This document shows positions 37,201 through 44,178 of a stretch of DNA of 57,919 bases, one piece after another. The translations under genes were made by a program, and so were the position numbers. A model generated the notes under the pieces. That model saw only the letters and a program-made list of their open reading frames with translations. It was not told the origin of the DNA and ran no database searches. Source of the stretch: Ardenticatenaceae bacterium (GTDB lineage Bacteria > Chloroflexota > Anaerolineae > Promineifilales > Promineifilaceae); assembly GCA_030065875.1 (NCBI GenBank), contig JASJCR010000039.1, positions 1 to 57,919 on the forward strand, given 5' to 3'. The stretch's first letter is position 1. Every line of letters starts with the position of its first letter.

Positions 37201-37308
37201 CGAGCCTATGACCACGATGGCCGCATGGGTCCGATCAGGGAGTTGGCGGTGACCGTTGAGCCGGAAGGGGAAGATTTCAGGGTGTTCCTGCCGGCTGTCA
37301 TACGTTAG
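31237..37308 (+). CDS. Giant secreted multidomain protein (DNRLRE-like, FN3) of 2,023 aa
   Basis: The ATG at 31237 has a strong GAGGAGG site; the open frame upstream reads into the divergent promoter region. Parts in order: signal peptide (about 18-43), a region like the N-terminus of RHS/wall-associated proteins (GEWQPIDPSF, about 95-320), a DNRLRE-like domain (about 330-560, SAYIKYQLPSL ... FPVTSWDVTSFVQDW), a long beta-rich central part of about 1,200 residues with no recognised domain, two fibronectin type III domains (about 1800-1895 and 1900-2010) and the tail FRVFLPAVIR. Expected outside the cell as an adhesin, sheath or matrix protein. Cys pairs in the middle suggest disulfides. The divergent TPR/HTH regulator and downstream protease are likely functional neighbours. 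No enzymatic motif is visible. Confidence 0.88.
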   Translation: MLSFFPTARARRVNFPRPDLFFKGGAALLFLALLLAGNAASVVPVSPLTPPHPTDRPLPPGPWTGSGVEVTAMRDGFTRHFDLGSGQFVAEVSLIPRFYQSANGEWQPIDPSFTPTDSGWVVEANSLTAEVYRETQAVTLRHSGQELTWRPVSILSDGEQLAQPHLAEEAAFWRTPAASAAANQITMNRYWANEGSSRPAAIENRFSSEPGRFTPQLIFHEIPALDGKSEWLTVQSELILDPSTRFFVTGEEMTLPFESEQPIDLYTTDGAYLLTLDPPQVFEVDNPEESAGGKYSLSSSENGVLLSISTPAAWWNRASLALPAAVDPTMHVLKNMIQREIIGYSSTYDDDGDPPFGDDPYHRNASVIDRICAGYGVSGVGSDQHKMRVHSAYIKYQLPSLPDGLQPTAAYLVGSPTHKTFPVAPQKEKSWVTLMLTKATADWTTLTDPLIAPWSYPAYDSGAGIPKLVNIPDATFGMFDFPVTSWDVTSFVQDWYTDYYDNFQYDNYHGFRLYPFFGDRNFFSYENGPLAGAEPTSRACFPSTASWETPPGPNDLQANGEGLILYVQYESPNLVANEFRTDQVPSAAPNGTYDFQYHEYDLPAIGNDWQLVAAQGMHSFGSSITDAKTPLTLVTEDGQDLVRVNLGNADDNSQGYSHKPNYVVINGQQNPAPNLKVRVEADDNPNNDHNAKRYNLQTVTAAPAPIMPLPGLTTVVEIDLFREIIAGQGFNFAADTTVELYIPYNTIGIPANRAGDYDLRLFSGAMPTPYAGRSEMGAPLTAGPDGYEIEVVINDDNAGSWLLVLNSNIGRTIVDMPVQVTTCQNDDDVVRYPLHGDCVELRKPSPSDLQNSNMTVTAGGLRIFNPAGFDGPCNSQCSTLEKTQNGTPVMPLLGQVGDDTHWVALKNGKFTLNQNSGEIATTPGARLVLADFSQPAIQSLPVIRGQFEIQFGQTELQTISSPSATYLLISDPMLNGGPQDGWSFTVDFTTDRFNGVGPFKPSVLPTEGETPTQFSFDADWSITAAGGSSLLGNVAFGSVNAVPIKVGSVNVTPPTTGYSIEHIAQHAYPSFPQAIPIFQQVRMAKATIFQADEMGAAKLPVQAVIFITPGKSIVEPNPLLEETANGSLKQMSVQCGTHCFDLRGDLDAMAAGGPIIVREYQMPDIVIEDSANTVMMNLPTGVEIYSADHPMTQAIQMDDLSFNYGAFGASVRTYEGPCPGPRNPLDPGGPPTDGPNTTVVIGTASMSMPNLDSDSADANGGPEISVGFTLCEGSLRELNFTFSTGSLTGIPVGSSGLFMHLIGGTISLTPQQPGQQSFTTVTLEVQFRGMTPYENASNIFVRGQVIIDSRGLFDVQLDAGIQVFANIGLAVEGHFWVAWSPLDLGFEVEACIPYDGKFPQSQWNSANNLCKGDELLYGMLRMHVWQGQGWQNQYHWLPDNDDLHTAARFEARITIKAGMIASAGPFVLPPGDIELIGIKLAFGEFCLNATCTQYEWGVMGALIILGYDVGLYYGFDSGISFILGSDDHILIDEFGQSADQPFTLNGIEQLDSTRRTTTVNVGSGVPSALFGLSMYDYANMKLSLKEPAPGNRVINIKSNDPDVTVTVATTHDPNGNAIGDFVSIAVQNPLPGEWEVEMEVDDLENGNAADFSFFYFANQGPPEVEFDPLPNTLIDQATLPISWSSDIRDNTDMWISLYYETMTEVYSDTVSTVGPIIERVPLEQVNTTSWDLSGIPTGEYKLFARLENAAAALTESCGADYAYSNDPSAPCNTMLAPGLVLTGDEILIKHEISILNTVPPAAPTIINAYPDGVSNVVVRWDPNSEADLAGYIVTCIQPGLQRRVRVSAKLAGISTLAESGQVNGLDSGVQASCSVQAYDTSGNVSGPSAAQTATPSGQIPNPPAQVPQITPVNNTLNGFTLSWGAVNQAAGYVVNILKITPSNGLPDLPAFDVQQTQAVSGGYPADVGSVTTHQVSGLEPGATYQVQVRAYDHDGRMGPIRELAVTVEPEGEDFRVFLPAVIR

Positions 37309-37320
37309 GAATCCAGGTTT

Positions 37321-37363
37321 GGAACGGTTCAGGTTCGATTGAGGAGACGGGCTGAACCGTCCC
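37321..37363 (+). terminator. Stem-loop after the giant protein gene
   Basis: GGAACGGTTCAG (37321-37332) pairs with CTGAACCGTCCC (37352-37363), 11 of 12 positions, 13 bases after the stop. There is no T run, so it may be an mRNA-stabilising or factor-dependent stop hairpin. Confidence 0.4.
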
Positions 37364-37387
37364 GACGCCTCTTCCATCCATCCATTG

Positions 37388-37595
37388 CCCTCTCCCGGAT
37401 TCGGGAGGGGGCCTAATCCTTTTGTGTTCAGCTATAATGTAATGGTTTACTTCCAAAAAATTGTGAGAAAGTTCGTAGAAACGTCAGATAAGCGCTGGCT
37501 GAGCTTGTCGAAGCCGAAGCGGCTCTATAAATTTGACTTAATGAAAGTTGAGAGGGTCATTAACCCTCCCCTCATTCCCCTCCCAATGGGAGGGG
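37388..37595. repeat. Two REP-like CCCCTCCC/GGGAGGGG hairpins
   Basis: Hairpins at 37388-37410 (CCCTCTCCCG/CGGGAGGGG) and 37577-37595 (CCCCTCCCA-A-TGGGAGGGG) use the same arms as the one at 3347-3367. Between them, 37500-37525 has a GAGCTTGTCGAAGCCGAAGC block whose near-complement occurs at about 25002-25023. The 377-base gap 37309-37685 holds no gene. Confidence 0.5.
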
Positions 37596-37673
37596 AGAAA
37601 GGCGTCCTCCCCCCGTGGGGGAGGATTGAGGTGGGGGTTGGGCGTTATCCTCATATGTTTTGTAAAATTTCAC

Positions 37674-37679
37674 TATACT
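37674..37679 (+). promoter_or_regulatory. -10 element (TATACT) of the clostripain-like gene, leaderless
   Basis: TATACT ends six bases before the ATG at 37686, so transcription would start at or next to the start codon. This agrees with the lack of any ribosome site. No convincing -35 is present. Confidence 0.45.
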
Positions 37680-37685
37680 TATCTT

Positions 37686-39743
37686 ATGACCCCATCCAAA
37701 CTACATCGACTGCTAATCATCCAGCTCATCACCCTGGTCGGGCTCGCCCTGCTGGTCACGCTGTGGGGATCAATTTCCGTTGAAAAACCGCTTGAAGCGG
37801 CCGGCAGTGCCTGTACCGTACCTCCTACCCCGGCAAATCCATCCAAAGTCGGTTTTTACGTGCTGGCCTTTGACAACGACCCGTTGGGCATGTATGACCT
37901 GAGCAGCAAATACGACGCTACTGTAGCCCGCCTGGTCAGCGCCACGGCCAACGTACCGAATTCTATCATCGCCATTTTGGCCGACCTGGGCGAGGTAGGA
38001 GACACCCATCTCATCGTCGCCAGCGGTGGCAGCCAAACCCGGCTCGACTGTCTGCCCACGTCCGACGGATCGCTTGACCCGGCCCAACGTGAATGGGATG
38101 TGGCAGATGGTGACAATCTGGCCAACTTCTTGCTGTGGGGTCGCGCAGAGTTTGCTACCTCGGCCGGAGACCTCCTTTTTTCTTATATCGGCCACGGTAA
38201 TCCGGTGACTCCGCATACCGAACCGGGAATCAACGAATTGGTGCCGCCGGCCGCTGATGGCCAGTTAGACCTGCAGCAAACCGCCACACCCCAGGCACTT
38301 TCGCCTCTGCCCAGCCGTCTGGGGGTCAATCCCAGCTTTACCGATCACCACGCCCCCACCACAGGCACTTTGAGTCTTATTACTCCTAATGCCATAGCTA
38401 CCGCTCTGGCGGCCGCCACCGATGATGGCGCTTTTCGCTTTACCTTTGTCGATCTGCTCCACTGCTTTGCGGCATCCATTGATGAGCTGACTGAAATCGC
38501 TCCATACGCAGCCGGGATCGTTGCTTCACCCAACTATGCTTTTTACGATCCGGAAATGCCTGGCGCAACGTTTGAACAGGGTGTACTTGAAGATGTGGTG
38601 TTGACATACGGAAATTTTCATCCGAACAGCGGTCATCCGCATCTTATCATGGCCATCGAAGGGGATACCATCAATGGGGTTCTCAACAGTTGGGAAACGG
38701 TCACGGCCGAGTTGATCAATGAATTTGACAGCGACGAGGCAGCAACAGCCAATCGGTTGTTAACCGCTTATCTCAACAGCATTAAATACGACACCACCGT
38801 GTGTGAAAGTGACCAGGATTGGGCGCTCGAGCCGCCTGATGCCCTCAGCGATATGAAATCATTCGCGGCCGAGCTGCAGACCGCCTTCGCCGGGCAAAAT
38901 CCGGCCCTGACCACCGCCCTGTCGCAAACGATTAACGACTTCGAAGGCTCAATTCTGTCAACGGAGTCGGAAAGCGGGGTGCCGTATTTTGACGACGGGG
39001 CAGGCAACAGCTGGAACTTCCTGCCGGGTAAAAGTGGCGTTTCCATTTTTACCCCGTTCCAAACGACGATTATAGATGGCGAGCCATATCTACCGTGGCA
39101 GTCGCTCTGGTACACTGGCACCGCCAGCTACGAGCTGACCGGTGGCGCGGTCATCTCAAATCCGCGGCCGTTTGCTTTTATCGCTCCGACAGCGCAGCCA
39201 ACCTGGGCCGATGTGGTGGCTCGCTTCTGGGCAGCTAAGGGGATACGGCCGGGGGTCGACGTCAACACCTTTTTCTGCACGGCCGAGCTGCTTGGTTTGA
39301 GCGAAGACGCCGCCAATTTGAGCGTGCAGCTTGATCCGCCGACCTCACCCATCGAGCGTGGTGAGAGCTTTCAGGTCACGGTAACCGTTTCCAACACCGG
39401 CGTGTCTGCAGCCACGAACCCGCGGCTATTCTTTGCGCCACACTCAGCTCAGGTCAGCGGATTGAGTTTTGAGAGCAGCCAGCCGGATGGGATCTGCAGT
39501 GAGAACGATCAAAAGGTTTTATGTCAACTTAGCGATTTGGGAGTGGATCAATCTTCAACCGTGACGCTGAGCTTCAACACGGCCGAAGATGAGCAGGCCC
39601 CCTTGGTCACTTTGCAGCTTGAGGCCAACGTGGCGGCCGACACCTTTGATGCGATCCTGGCCGACAACCGGCAAACGGAGCAGATCGAACTGCGGCCGAC
39701 GGCGGCCAAGGTGTTTCTACCGCTGGTTAGAGCGGCCGATTAG
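37686..39743 (+). CDS. Secreted clostripain-like (C11, caspase-fold) cysteine peptidase
   Basis: A 685-aa protein with an N-terminal signal/membrane segment (LLIIQLITLVGLALLVTLWG, about 9-28), then a C11-like caspase-fold domain. The catalytic His is in SYIGHGN (residue 170) and the Cys in VDLLHCFAASIDELTEI (residue 260), followed by AGIVASPNY, which matches the clostripain pattern. A helical region follows, then a CARDB/DUF11-type Ig domain (about 560-660, RGESFQVTVTVSNTG) and the tail AAKVFLPLV. Family enzymes cleave after Arg or Lys and self-process. Location suggests that it could process or remodel surface proteins such as its giant neighbour; this is inference. The stop overlaps the convergent GGCT-like gene by four bases. 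Confidence 0.83.
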   Translation: MTPSKLHRLLIIQLITLVGLALLVTLWGSISVEKPLEAAGSACTVPPTPANPSKVGFYVLAFDNDPLGMYDLSSKYDATVARLVSATANVPNSIIAILADLGEVGDTHLIVASGGSQTRLDCLPTSDGSLDPAQREWDVADGDNLANFLLWGRAEFATSAGDLLFSYIGHGNPVTPHTEPGINELVPPAADGQLDLQQTATPQALSPLPSRLGVNPSFTDHHAPTTGTLSLITPNAIATALAAATDDGAFRFTFVDLLHCFAASIDELTEIAPYAAGIVASPNYAFYDPEMPGATFEQGVLEDVVLTYGNFHPNSGHPHLIMAIEGDTINGVLNSWETVTAELINEFDSDEAATANRLLTAYLNSIKYDTTVCESDQDWALEPPDALSDMKSFAAELQTAFAGQNPALTTALSQTINDFEGSILSTESESGVPYFDDGAGNSWNFLPGKSGVSIFTPFQTTIIDGEPYLPWQSLWYTGTASYELTGGAVISNPRPFAFIAPTAQPTWADVVARFWAAKGIRPGVDVNTFFCTAELLGLSEDAANLSVQLDPPTSPIERGESFQVTVTVSNTGVSAATNPRLFFAPHSAQVSGLSFESSQPDGICSENDQKVLCQLSDLGVDQSSTVTLSFNTAEDEQAPLVTLQLEANVAADTFDAILADNRQTEQIELRPTAAKVFLPLVRAAD

Positions 39744-40162
39744 TTTCCCGCCATTTTCTCGATTGAATTGATGTATTCAGCCGGAAATTTTTCCCTGTGC
39801 AGCAGCTGCAGCAGTTTTTCCTGATATGCACCATTAAACGGCGCATCCGGTGACGGTGGCACATTGTAGCAGCCAACCTGCTTTGCGTTTCCGTGGGCAT
39901 CTTTAACCGTCATCATTTCCGGCGCATAAACTTTGGTTGATTCAAAGGCATACATGGCCTGCAGCTCATCCTCCGGCAGCGAAAGCACGTTGCCCCAAAC
40001 CATGCTGCCGTCCCGGGGCACGACCTTGGCCGGACCGTGCAAATCAAGCGCGTAAGACTCCAGTACGGCTTTGACCGTTCCCTGCGGATGAAAACCGAGG
40101 GAGTTCAAAAGATCGGCGTCCATGTAGAGTCCGTAGAAAAACGCCTCAACAATTTTGCTCAT
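39740..40162 (-). CDS. Gamma-glutamylcyclotransferase-like (GGCT/AIG2) protein
   Basis: A 140-aa protein with the N-terminal FFYGLYMDADLLNSLGF (the Y-G-x-x-M/L substrate loop of the fold), GNVLSLPEDELQAMYAFE with an acidic residue in the catalytic region, and a typical C-terminal helix. GGCT-like folds release 5-oxoproline from gamma-glutamyl amides, but many bacterial members are uncharacterised. The ATG at 40162 is preceded by AAGAGG, 6 bases away, and follows the upstream stop by 13 bases; the longer reading from 40183 would overlap that gene. It is co-transcribed with the ABM-like gene. Confidence 0.75.
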   Translation of the reverse strand: MSKIVEAFFYGLYMDADLLNSLGFHPQGTVKAVLESYALDLHGPAKVVPRDGSMVWGNVLSLPEDELQAMYAFESTKVYAPEMMTVKDAHGNAKQVGCYNVPPSPDAPFNGAYQEKLLQLLHREKFPAEYINSIEKMAGN

Positions 40163-40175
40163 CGGGTACCTCTTA

Positions 40176-40496
40176 TCATCCATAATTTCGCTTCTCCAGC
40201 CGTTCGTAATGGGCGGACATCGGATCCCAGCGCTTTAAGACCCGCCTGGCCGCTTCGGGCACGTAACAGCGCGCGTAATCTTCCCCCTGAAAATCGATGA
40301 CGTTTTGCAGCGAGTCAAAGGTCATGATCGTCACAAACTCGACTTCATCGCCTAAATCCCGCCGAAACAGCTCAATGCTGCGGTAGCCGGGTATGTTTTT
40401 AGCCTCTATTCCAGGAAATATCTCTTCGTGGAGAAGTTTTTGGTATCGATCGGCATTTTCCGGCGCGGTCCAGCCGTGCCACAGTCGTTTAATCAT
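40176..40496 (-). CDS. Dimeric alpha/beta-barrel (ABM-like) protein
   Basis: A 106-aa protein of ferredoxin-like type: strand MIKRLWHGWTAP, helix YQKLLHEEIFPGI, strands GYRSIELFRRDLGDEVEFVTIMTF, helix QNVIDFQG. This matches the antibiotic-biosynthesis-monooxygenase-like/DUF superfamily of small dimeric barrels, which includes heme- and quinol-binding enzymes. No catalytic residue can be assigned. GGAAG precedes the ATG by about 8 bases. It is the first gene of a pair with the GGCT-like gene. Confidence 0.72.
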   Translation of the reverse strand: MIKRLWHGWTAPENADRYQKLLHEEIFPGIEAKNIPGYRSIELFRRDLGDEVEFVTIMTFDSLQNVIDFQGEDYARCYVPEAARRVLKRWDPMSAHYERLEKRNYG

Positions 40497-40585
40497 ATTT
40501 ATACTTCCAATATTTTAATCGTCTTGCAAGATATAAAGTAAGGGTCTGTTTCTGATCGTGCCGCTGTATGGCACGGTAGGGACAG

Positions 40586-40608
40586 CTTCAAATTTAATAA
40601 ATTTGAAG
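40586..40608. terminator. Perfect 10-bp hairpin CTTCAAATTT-AAT-AAATTTGAAG
   Basis: A strong dyad between the AraC-type gene end and the ABM gene start (gap 40497-40635), directly after a second hairpin (CGTGCC/GGCACG, about 40557-40575). It may end the AraC transcript (minus strand), but no long T run follows. Confidence 0.4.
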
Positions 40609-40635
40609 GCGCACCTGTACAACAGCGTACAATGT

Positions 40636-41463
40636 TTAAAGGTAAACCGTATTGTAAAAAGGCGACATCTTTCGGCCGTTGAAAAATTTGGCCAGCGCTG
40701 TAGGGGATTTCTCACGATAAAATGCGGCCGGCGTAAGGCCGCTCACGGATTTAAAGGTTTTGATATAGTGGGCTTGATCGTAATATCCGCCGCTTACCAC
40801 CGCTTCAGGCCAATTTTCAGTGGCTAATGCCCGCTGCAATCTGACGATTGATGAAAACCGCTTGGGGGTGATCCCGATCGCCATTCTGAACCTGCGCTCA
40901 AACTGGCGAAGGCTCAATCCATAACCGGGGGCAAGTTGATGAATGGCGGTATCACTTTTAGCCATCTCCAGGGCAGCTCGGGCCATTGCCCTGTCCACGG
41001 TTCGGCCGGTAAACGCTTCTTCCAGAAAATCCTGCACCAGCTTGACTTTCTTATGCGCAGCCGCGGCCGTCTGCAGCCGATCTTCCAGTTCATCTACCCC
41101 GCTTCCCGCAATCAGCCGCAGATCCAAGTTTTGATCAATGGCTTCATACAGTGGGAAGCTGAAAAACGGCTGCGCGCCCCATGGTTTAAAGCGCACGATG
41201 ATAATGCCGGTGCGGCCGTTGGCCTCATATTCCTTGTAGCGGGTTTTTTGCCCGGTAATAATCGAGCGCGGCAGCTCTGTTCTTTGTTGGGCAACGAGCT
41301 CGATAAACGGATCGGCGTAAAAAAATGATGCTTCGACGGCCGCCGTGGGTAACACGCGTGTTGGCCTGTGGTTTTTCCGCAGAGAGATATCCGGCCATTG
41401 ATGGACCCAGATGCTTTCGATATAACGCCGCAGGCGTTTACGCGGGAAAATTCTCCTGTACAT
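40636..41463 (-). CDS. AraC-family transcriptional regulator
   Basis: A 275-aa regulator with an N-terminal beta-rich sensing domain (about 1-150, RVLPTAAVEASFFYADPF ... IIIVRFKPWGAQPFF) of the type usually called DUF6597, and a C-terminal AraC DNA-binding domain with both helix-turn-helix units (GLSLRQFERRFRMAIGITPK and AHYIKTFKSVSGLTPAAFYR). The ATG at 41463 is preceded by GGAG; the reading from 41505 has no site. Such regulators often activate a neighbouring gene set. Nearby candidates are the ABM/GGCT-like pair downstream and the hydrolase upstream on the same strand. Confidence 0.88.
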   Translation of the reverse strand: MYRRIFPRKRLRRYIESIWVHQWPDISLRKNHRPTRVLPTAAVEASFFYADPFIELVAQQRTELPRSIITGQKTRYKEYEANGRTGIIIVRFKPWGAQPFFSFPLYEAIDQNLDLRLIAGSGVDELEDRLQTAAAAHKKVKLVQDFLEEAFTGRTVDRAMARAALEMAKSDTAIHQLAPGYGLSLRQFERRFRMAIGITPKRFSSIVRLQRALATENWPEAVVSGGYYDQAHYIKTFKSVSGLTPAAFYREKSPTALAKFFNGRKMSPFYNTVYL

Positions 41464-41539
41464 GTGGTGATTACTCCGGTATTTATACGCCGCCATAGAT
41501 GGCAAGGTGTTTCTACTGCTGGTGAAGGCGGCTGGGGGC

Positions 41540-42355
41540 TTATCTTGATTTATTCTCTAAAAAATCGGCCAGGAGCCGGTTGACGATTTCAGGCTGTTCG
41601 AGGTTGGGCAGGTGAGCCGTATCCGGTATTTCGGCCCCTTCCGCCGCCGGAATCTTCTCCACCAGGTGCTGGCATCGTTCCCGGAGATGGGGGAAATCAA
41701 GGGCGCCCCAGATGACCAGCACGGGAATCTGCACTTCTGCCAGCCGTTCATAAGCTGATACCGGTTCAATTTCCTGCGTCAGTTCAGGCAGCCGCAGGGC
41801 GATGCCATTCATGTCGAGAAACAGATCTCGCAGTTCACCTTTAACTCGCCCGGTCACGCTGGTTGGGCCATCGAGCCACAGGCGGGCCTCAAGCTCGTTA
41901 AGCCGTTTGAGGTCCCCGGCCGTATCCGCCTCATCCAGCTCAATCAGCCGCTCTTCAATCTCGGCCGGGATGGTCTCTGGTGGTGGCGCACCGCTAATGG
42001 CCGTAGCGATCAGCACCAGCTTCCGCACTCGTTCCGGATAAGCCAGAGCAAAATCCAGGGCGATCCGGCCGCCCTGCGAGCAGCCTACCAGCGACGCGGT
42101 TGAACGACCCAGCTGATCGAGGACGGCCCGCAAATCTTGAACATGGGAAAAGGGCTCGTCTTCGGTAACGGTTTTCCCAAATCCCCGGCGGTCATAGGCA
42201 ACGGTTTCATAACGGCCGCTGAACGCAGCCATCTGATCGCGCCACATGCGCCGGTCAGCCACCCCGGCATGCAGAAAAACGACCGTTTCCCCTTCACCAG
42301 AGCGTTCGCTAAAAACACGGGCTCCGCCAATTTCAAAAATTATATGCTCAGTCAT
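41540..42355 (-). CDS. Alpha/beta hydrolase
   Basis: A 271-aa hydrolase with FLHAGVADRRMW (oxyanion strand), nucleophile elbow VGCSQGGR (Ser), an Asp in WGALDFPH and His in DTAHLPNLE. The fold resembles 3-oxoadipate enol-lactonase-like and haloalkane/ester hydrolases; no substrate can be fixed. There is no evident ribosome site. It follows the methyltransferase gene after 18 bases on the same strand, so co-transcription is likely. Confidence 0.9.
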   Translation of the reverse strand: MTEHIIFEIGGARVFSERSGEGETVVFLHAGVADRRMWRDQMAAFSGRYETVAYDRRGFGKTVTEDEPFSHVQDLRAVLDQLGRSTASLVGCSQGGRIALDFALAYPERVRKLVLIATAISGAPPPETIPAEIEERLIELDEADTAGDLKRLNELEARLWLDGPTSVTGRVKGELRDLFLDMNGIALRLPELTQEIEPVSAYERLAEVQIPVLVIWGALDFPHLRERCQHLVEKIPAAEGAEIPDTAHLPNLEQPEIVNRLLADFLENKSR

Positions 42356-42373
42356 ATTTAATCTACACGTAGT

Positions 42374-43063
42374 TTACACTATCTCTCTTTCCGGTACGGT
42401 GCCGGCCGCCAGATAAAAGAAGCCAAACCAGTACTGCCGCTCAAACAGATCGCTGAGCCGCTCGTGCAGCACCTGCTGCACCGCCTCCCACGACCGCCGC
42501 CGCAGCACCTCGGCCGTCACCCCGTACGAGCGGAGAAAGAACAGCACGTGGCGCCACCACAGCGGGCACCAGCGTGGCCAGGCCATATCCAGAATAACCA
42601 GTCGCCCACCCGGAACCAATGATTCAACCGCTCGGGCAATCACTCGTTCGGCACCAGGAACCAGGATCAAGGTAAACGCCGAGATAACGGCGTCCACCTG
42701 CGGTGGGAATTCGAATTGGGTGGCGTCGGCACACACCAGCTGGACATTTTCCCAGCCGTTAGCGAGCGCCATCTGTCGGGCCTCAGCCAGCATCGCCTCA
42801 CTGAGGTCAACACCGATGATCGTGCCCTGTGAACCAACCGCCTCATAAATCATTGGGAAGTTGAGGCCGGTACCGCAGCCGATATCGACGATGGTGTCCC
42901 CGGGCTTCAAATTTAACTGCCCAACCGCCTGTCTGCGCCAGCCCGAAATGTTAAAACCAAAGCGGGCAGACACGTCGAACCACTTTACCGCCAGGTCATA
43001 ACCGGACGCTCGCCGGTCATACGCTTCAATAACCTCCTGCTTCTCCTCTGGAGGTTCGAACAT
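42374..43063 (-). CDS. Class I SAM-dependent methyltransferase
   Basis: A 229-aa Rossmann-fold methyltransferase. Motif I is VDIGCGTGLNF, the acidic residue after strand 2 is in IGVDLSEAML, and motif II/III segments are LVCADATQFEF and LVPGGRLVILD. The N-terminal AYDRRASGYD is typical of UbiE/phospholipid-type enzymes. The hydrophobic WPRWCPLWWRHVLFFL segment in the C-terminal half suggests a membrane-associated or lipid substrate. AAGGAG precedes the ATG. It lies between two alpha/beta hydrolase genes on the same strand. Confidence 0.9.
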   Translation of the reverse strand: MFEPPEEKQEVIEAYDRRASGYDLAVKWFDVSARFGFNISGWRRQAVGQLNLKPGDTIVDIGCGTGLNFPMIYEAVGSQGTIIGVDLSEAMLAEARQMALANGWENVQLVCADATQFEFPPQVDAVISAFTLILVPGAERVIARAVESLVPGGRLVILDMAWPRWCPLWWRHVLFFLRSYGVTAEVLRRRSWEAVQQVLHERLSDLFERQYWFGFFYLAAGTVPEREIV

Positions 43064-43102
43064 GTGATTACTCCTTATTGCGGCTTGAGATGTCGGGCCG
43101 CG

Positions 43103-43984
43103 TCATGAGACCGCAACCTGAGTTAAGAATTTAATAATTACCCGGCATATACCGGCCGGATCGAGCAGCCAGCCATAAGGGTGCATCCAGTCGTCAACCG
43201 GAACGATTTTCGCTTCCCTGGCCAAATCCCGCAGCCTCTGCATGGCGATCAGTTCACGCTCATTTTCCGGCTCCTCATCCTCCCGCACCATCAGAATGGG
43301 GCAGGTTACCTTTTTATAGTAATCTTCGAGCCGATAATGATAGTAGTGGGTCATGTAACGGATCATAGCCTGTCTGTTAAAACGCGGCGCATATTGACTT
43401 TCCCCAATTTTTTCAATCGCATACCGTTCCATCGCTTCAACCGCTTCATTCCAGCCGATATGCTTCTCAAAAATTTCCCGACGGCTGTCTACGAAGGCAT
43501 CAACGGATGAATAAACCTTCTCCGGCTTTTGACGCATCTTTTCCAGCTGATCAACAGCATGGGCCTTAAACGCCGCTTCAGAGCCTTCCCACAGGCCGTA
43601 TGGGCCAAATTCACTGGCGAGCGCCCCATCACAAACCAGAGAAATGACCCTCTCTGGAAAATTGGCCGCCAGGCAAAGCCCCACCTCCGCGCCAAGCGAG
43701 CTGCCAATAACGTGGGCGCGCTCAACCTGGAGATGAGTCATTAACTCCGCAACATCACGGGCCATTTGATCGATGTGGTAGCCGGTTTCCGGCCGGTCCG
43801 ACCGGCCGTGCCCCCTTAAGTCCAGCATGACCAGCCGAAAATTATCCTGAAAAAAAGGTACGGCCGGCCGCCACATCATTAAATTGGCCCCGCTGAAGTG
43901 CAGGAAAATTACCGCCTCCCCCGAATGTTCGTAATCTTCAACCTGCAGCTCGATTCCATTGACGTGGACCCGCAAGGTTTTCAT
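43103..43984 (-). CDS. Alpha/beta hydrolase
   Basis: A 293-aa hydrolase with HFSGANLMMW, LRGHGRSDRPETG, nucleophile elbow GSSLGAEVG (Ser) and a His candidate in DDWMHPYGWL; the acidic member probably lies in VREDEEPEN. It is related to lipases/epoxide-hydrolase-like proteins; the substrate is unknown. The ATG at 43984 has GGAGG five bases upstream, located inside the first codons of a longer reading from 43996, so the shorter form is preferred. It is followed after 39 bases by the methyltransferase gene. Confidence 0.9.
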   Translation of the reverse strand: MKTLRVHVNGIELQVEDYEHSGEAVIFLHFSGANLMMWRPAVPFFQDNFRLVMLDLRGHGRSDRPETGYHIDQMARDVAELMTHLQVERAHVIGSSLGAEVGLCLAANFPERVISLVCDGALASEFGPYGLWEGSEAAFKAHAVDQLEKMRQKPEKVYSSVDAFVDSRREIFEKHIGWNEAVEAMERYAIEKIGESQYAPRFNRQAMIRYMTHYYHYRLEDYYKKVTCPILMVREDEEPENERELIAMQRLRDLAREAKIVPVDDWMHPYGWLLDPAGICRVIIKFLTQVAVS

Positions 43985-44035
43985 CTTTGCCTCCATTTTT
44001 TTCTGAAACCAATTTTTTAAGTTAATCAGAGTTGA

Positions 44036-44110
44036 ATTTTTAAAATCAGGATGACACGAATTTAAAGGATTGTCTCTTTAAAGTGGGAAAATTCGTGAAA
44101 TCTTGTTTTA
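44036..44110 (+). repeat. 75-bp direct repeat (copy 2; copy 1 at 8630-8704)
   Basis: Seventy-three of 75 positions match the copy at 8630-8704. It fills much of the gap 43985-44178. A following ACAATGACCT is also found downstream of the first locus (8846-8855). Confidence 0.8.
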
Positions 44111-44178
44111 AAATTTTGCACAATGACCTACATAATGGGAATAAATTTGTTTGGTTCTTTATCGATGAATGATGAAGA

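Noticed and set aside
36253..37377. 374-aa minus-strand frame opposite the end of the giant protein gene
   Set aside because: It has no ribosome site, domain or plausible composition and lies fully antisense to FN3 coding sequence; it is a by-product of GC-rich codons.
37686..38600. Second thought that the C11-like protein is a gingipain/C25 peptidase
   Set aside because: The GHGN and LLHC-x8-E segments and their spacing (about 90 residues) fit clostripain-like proteins better, though the two share the caspase fold.
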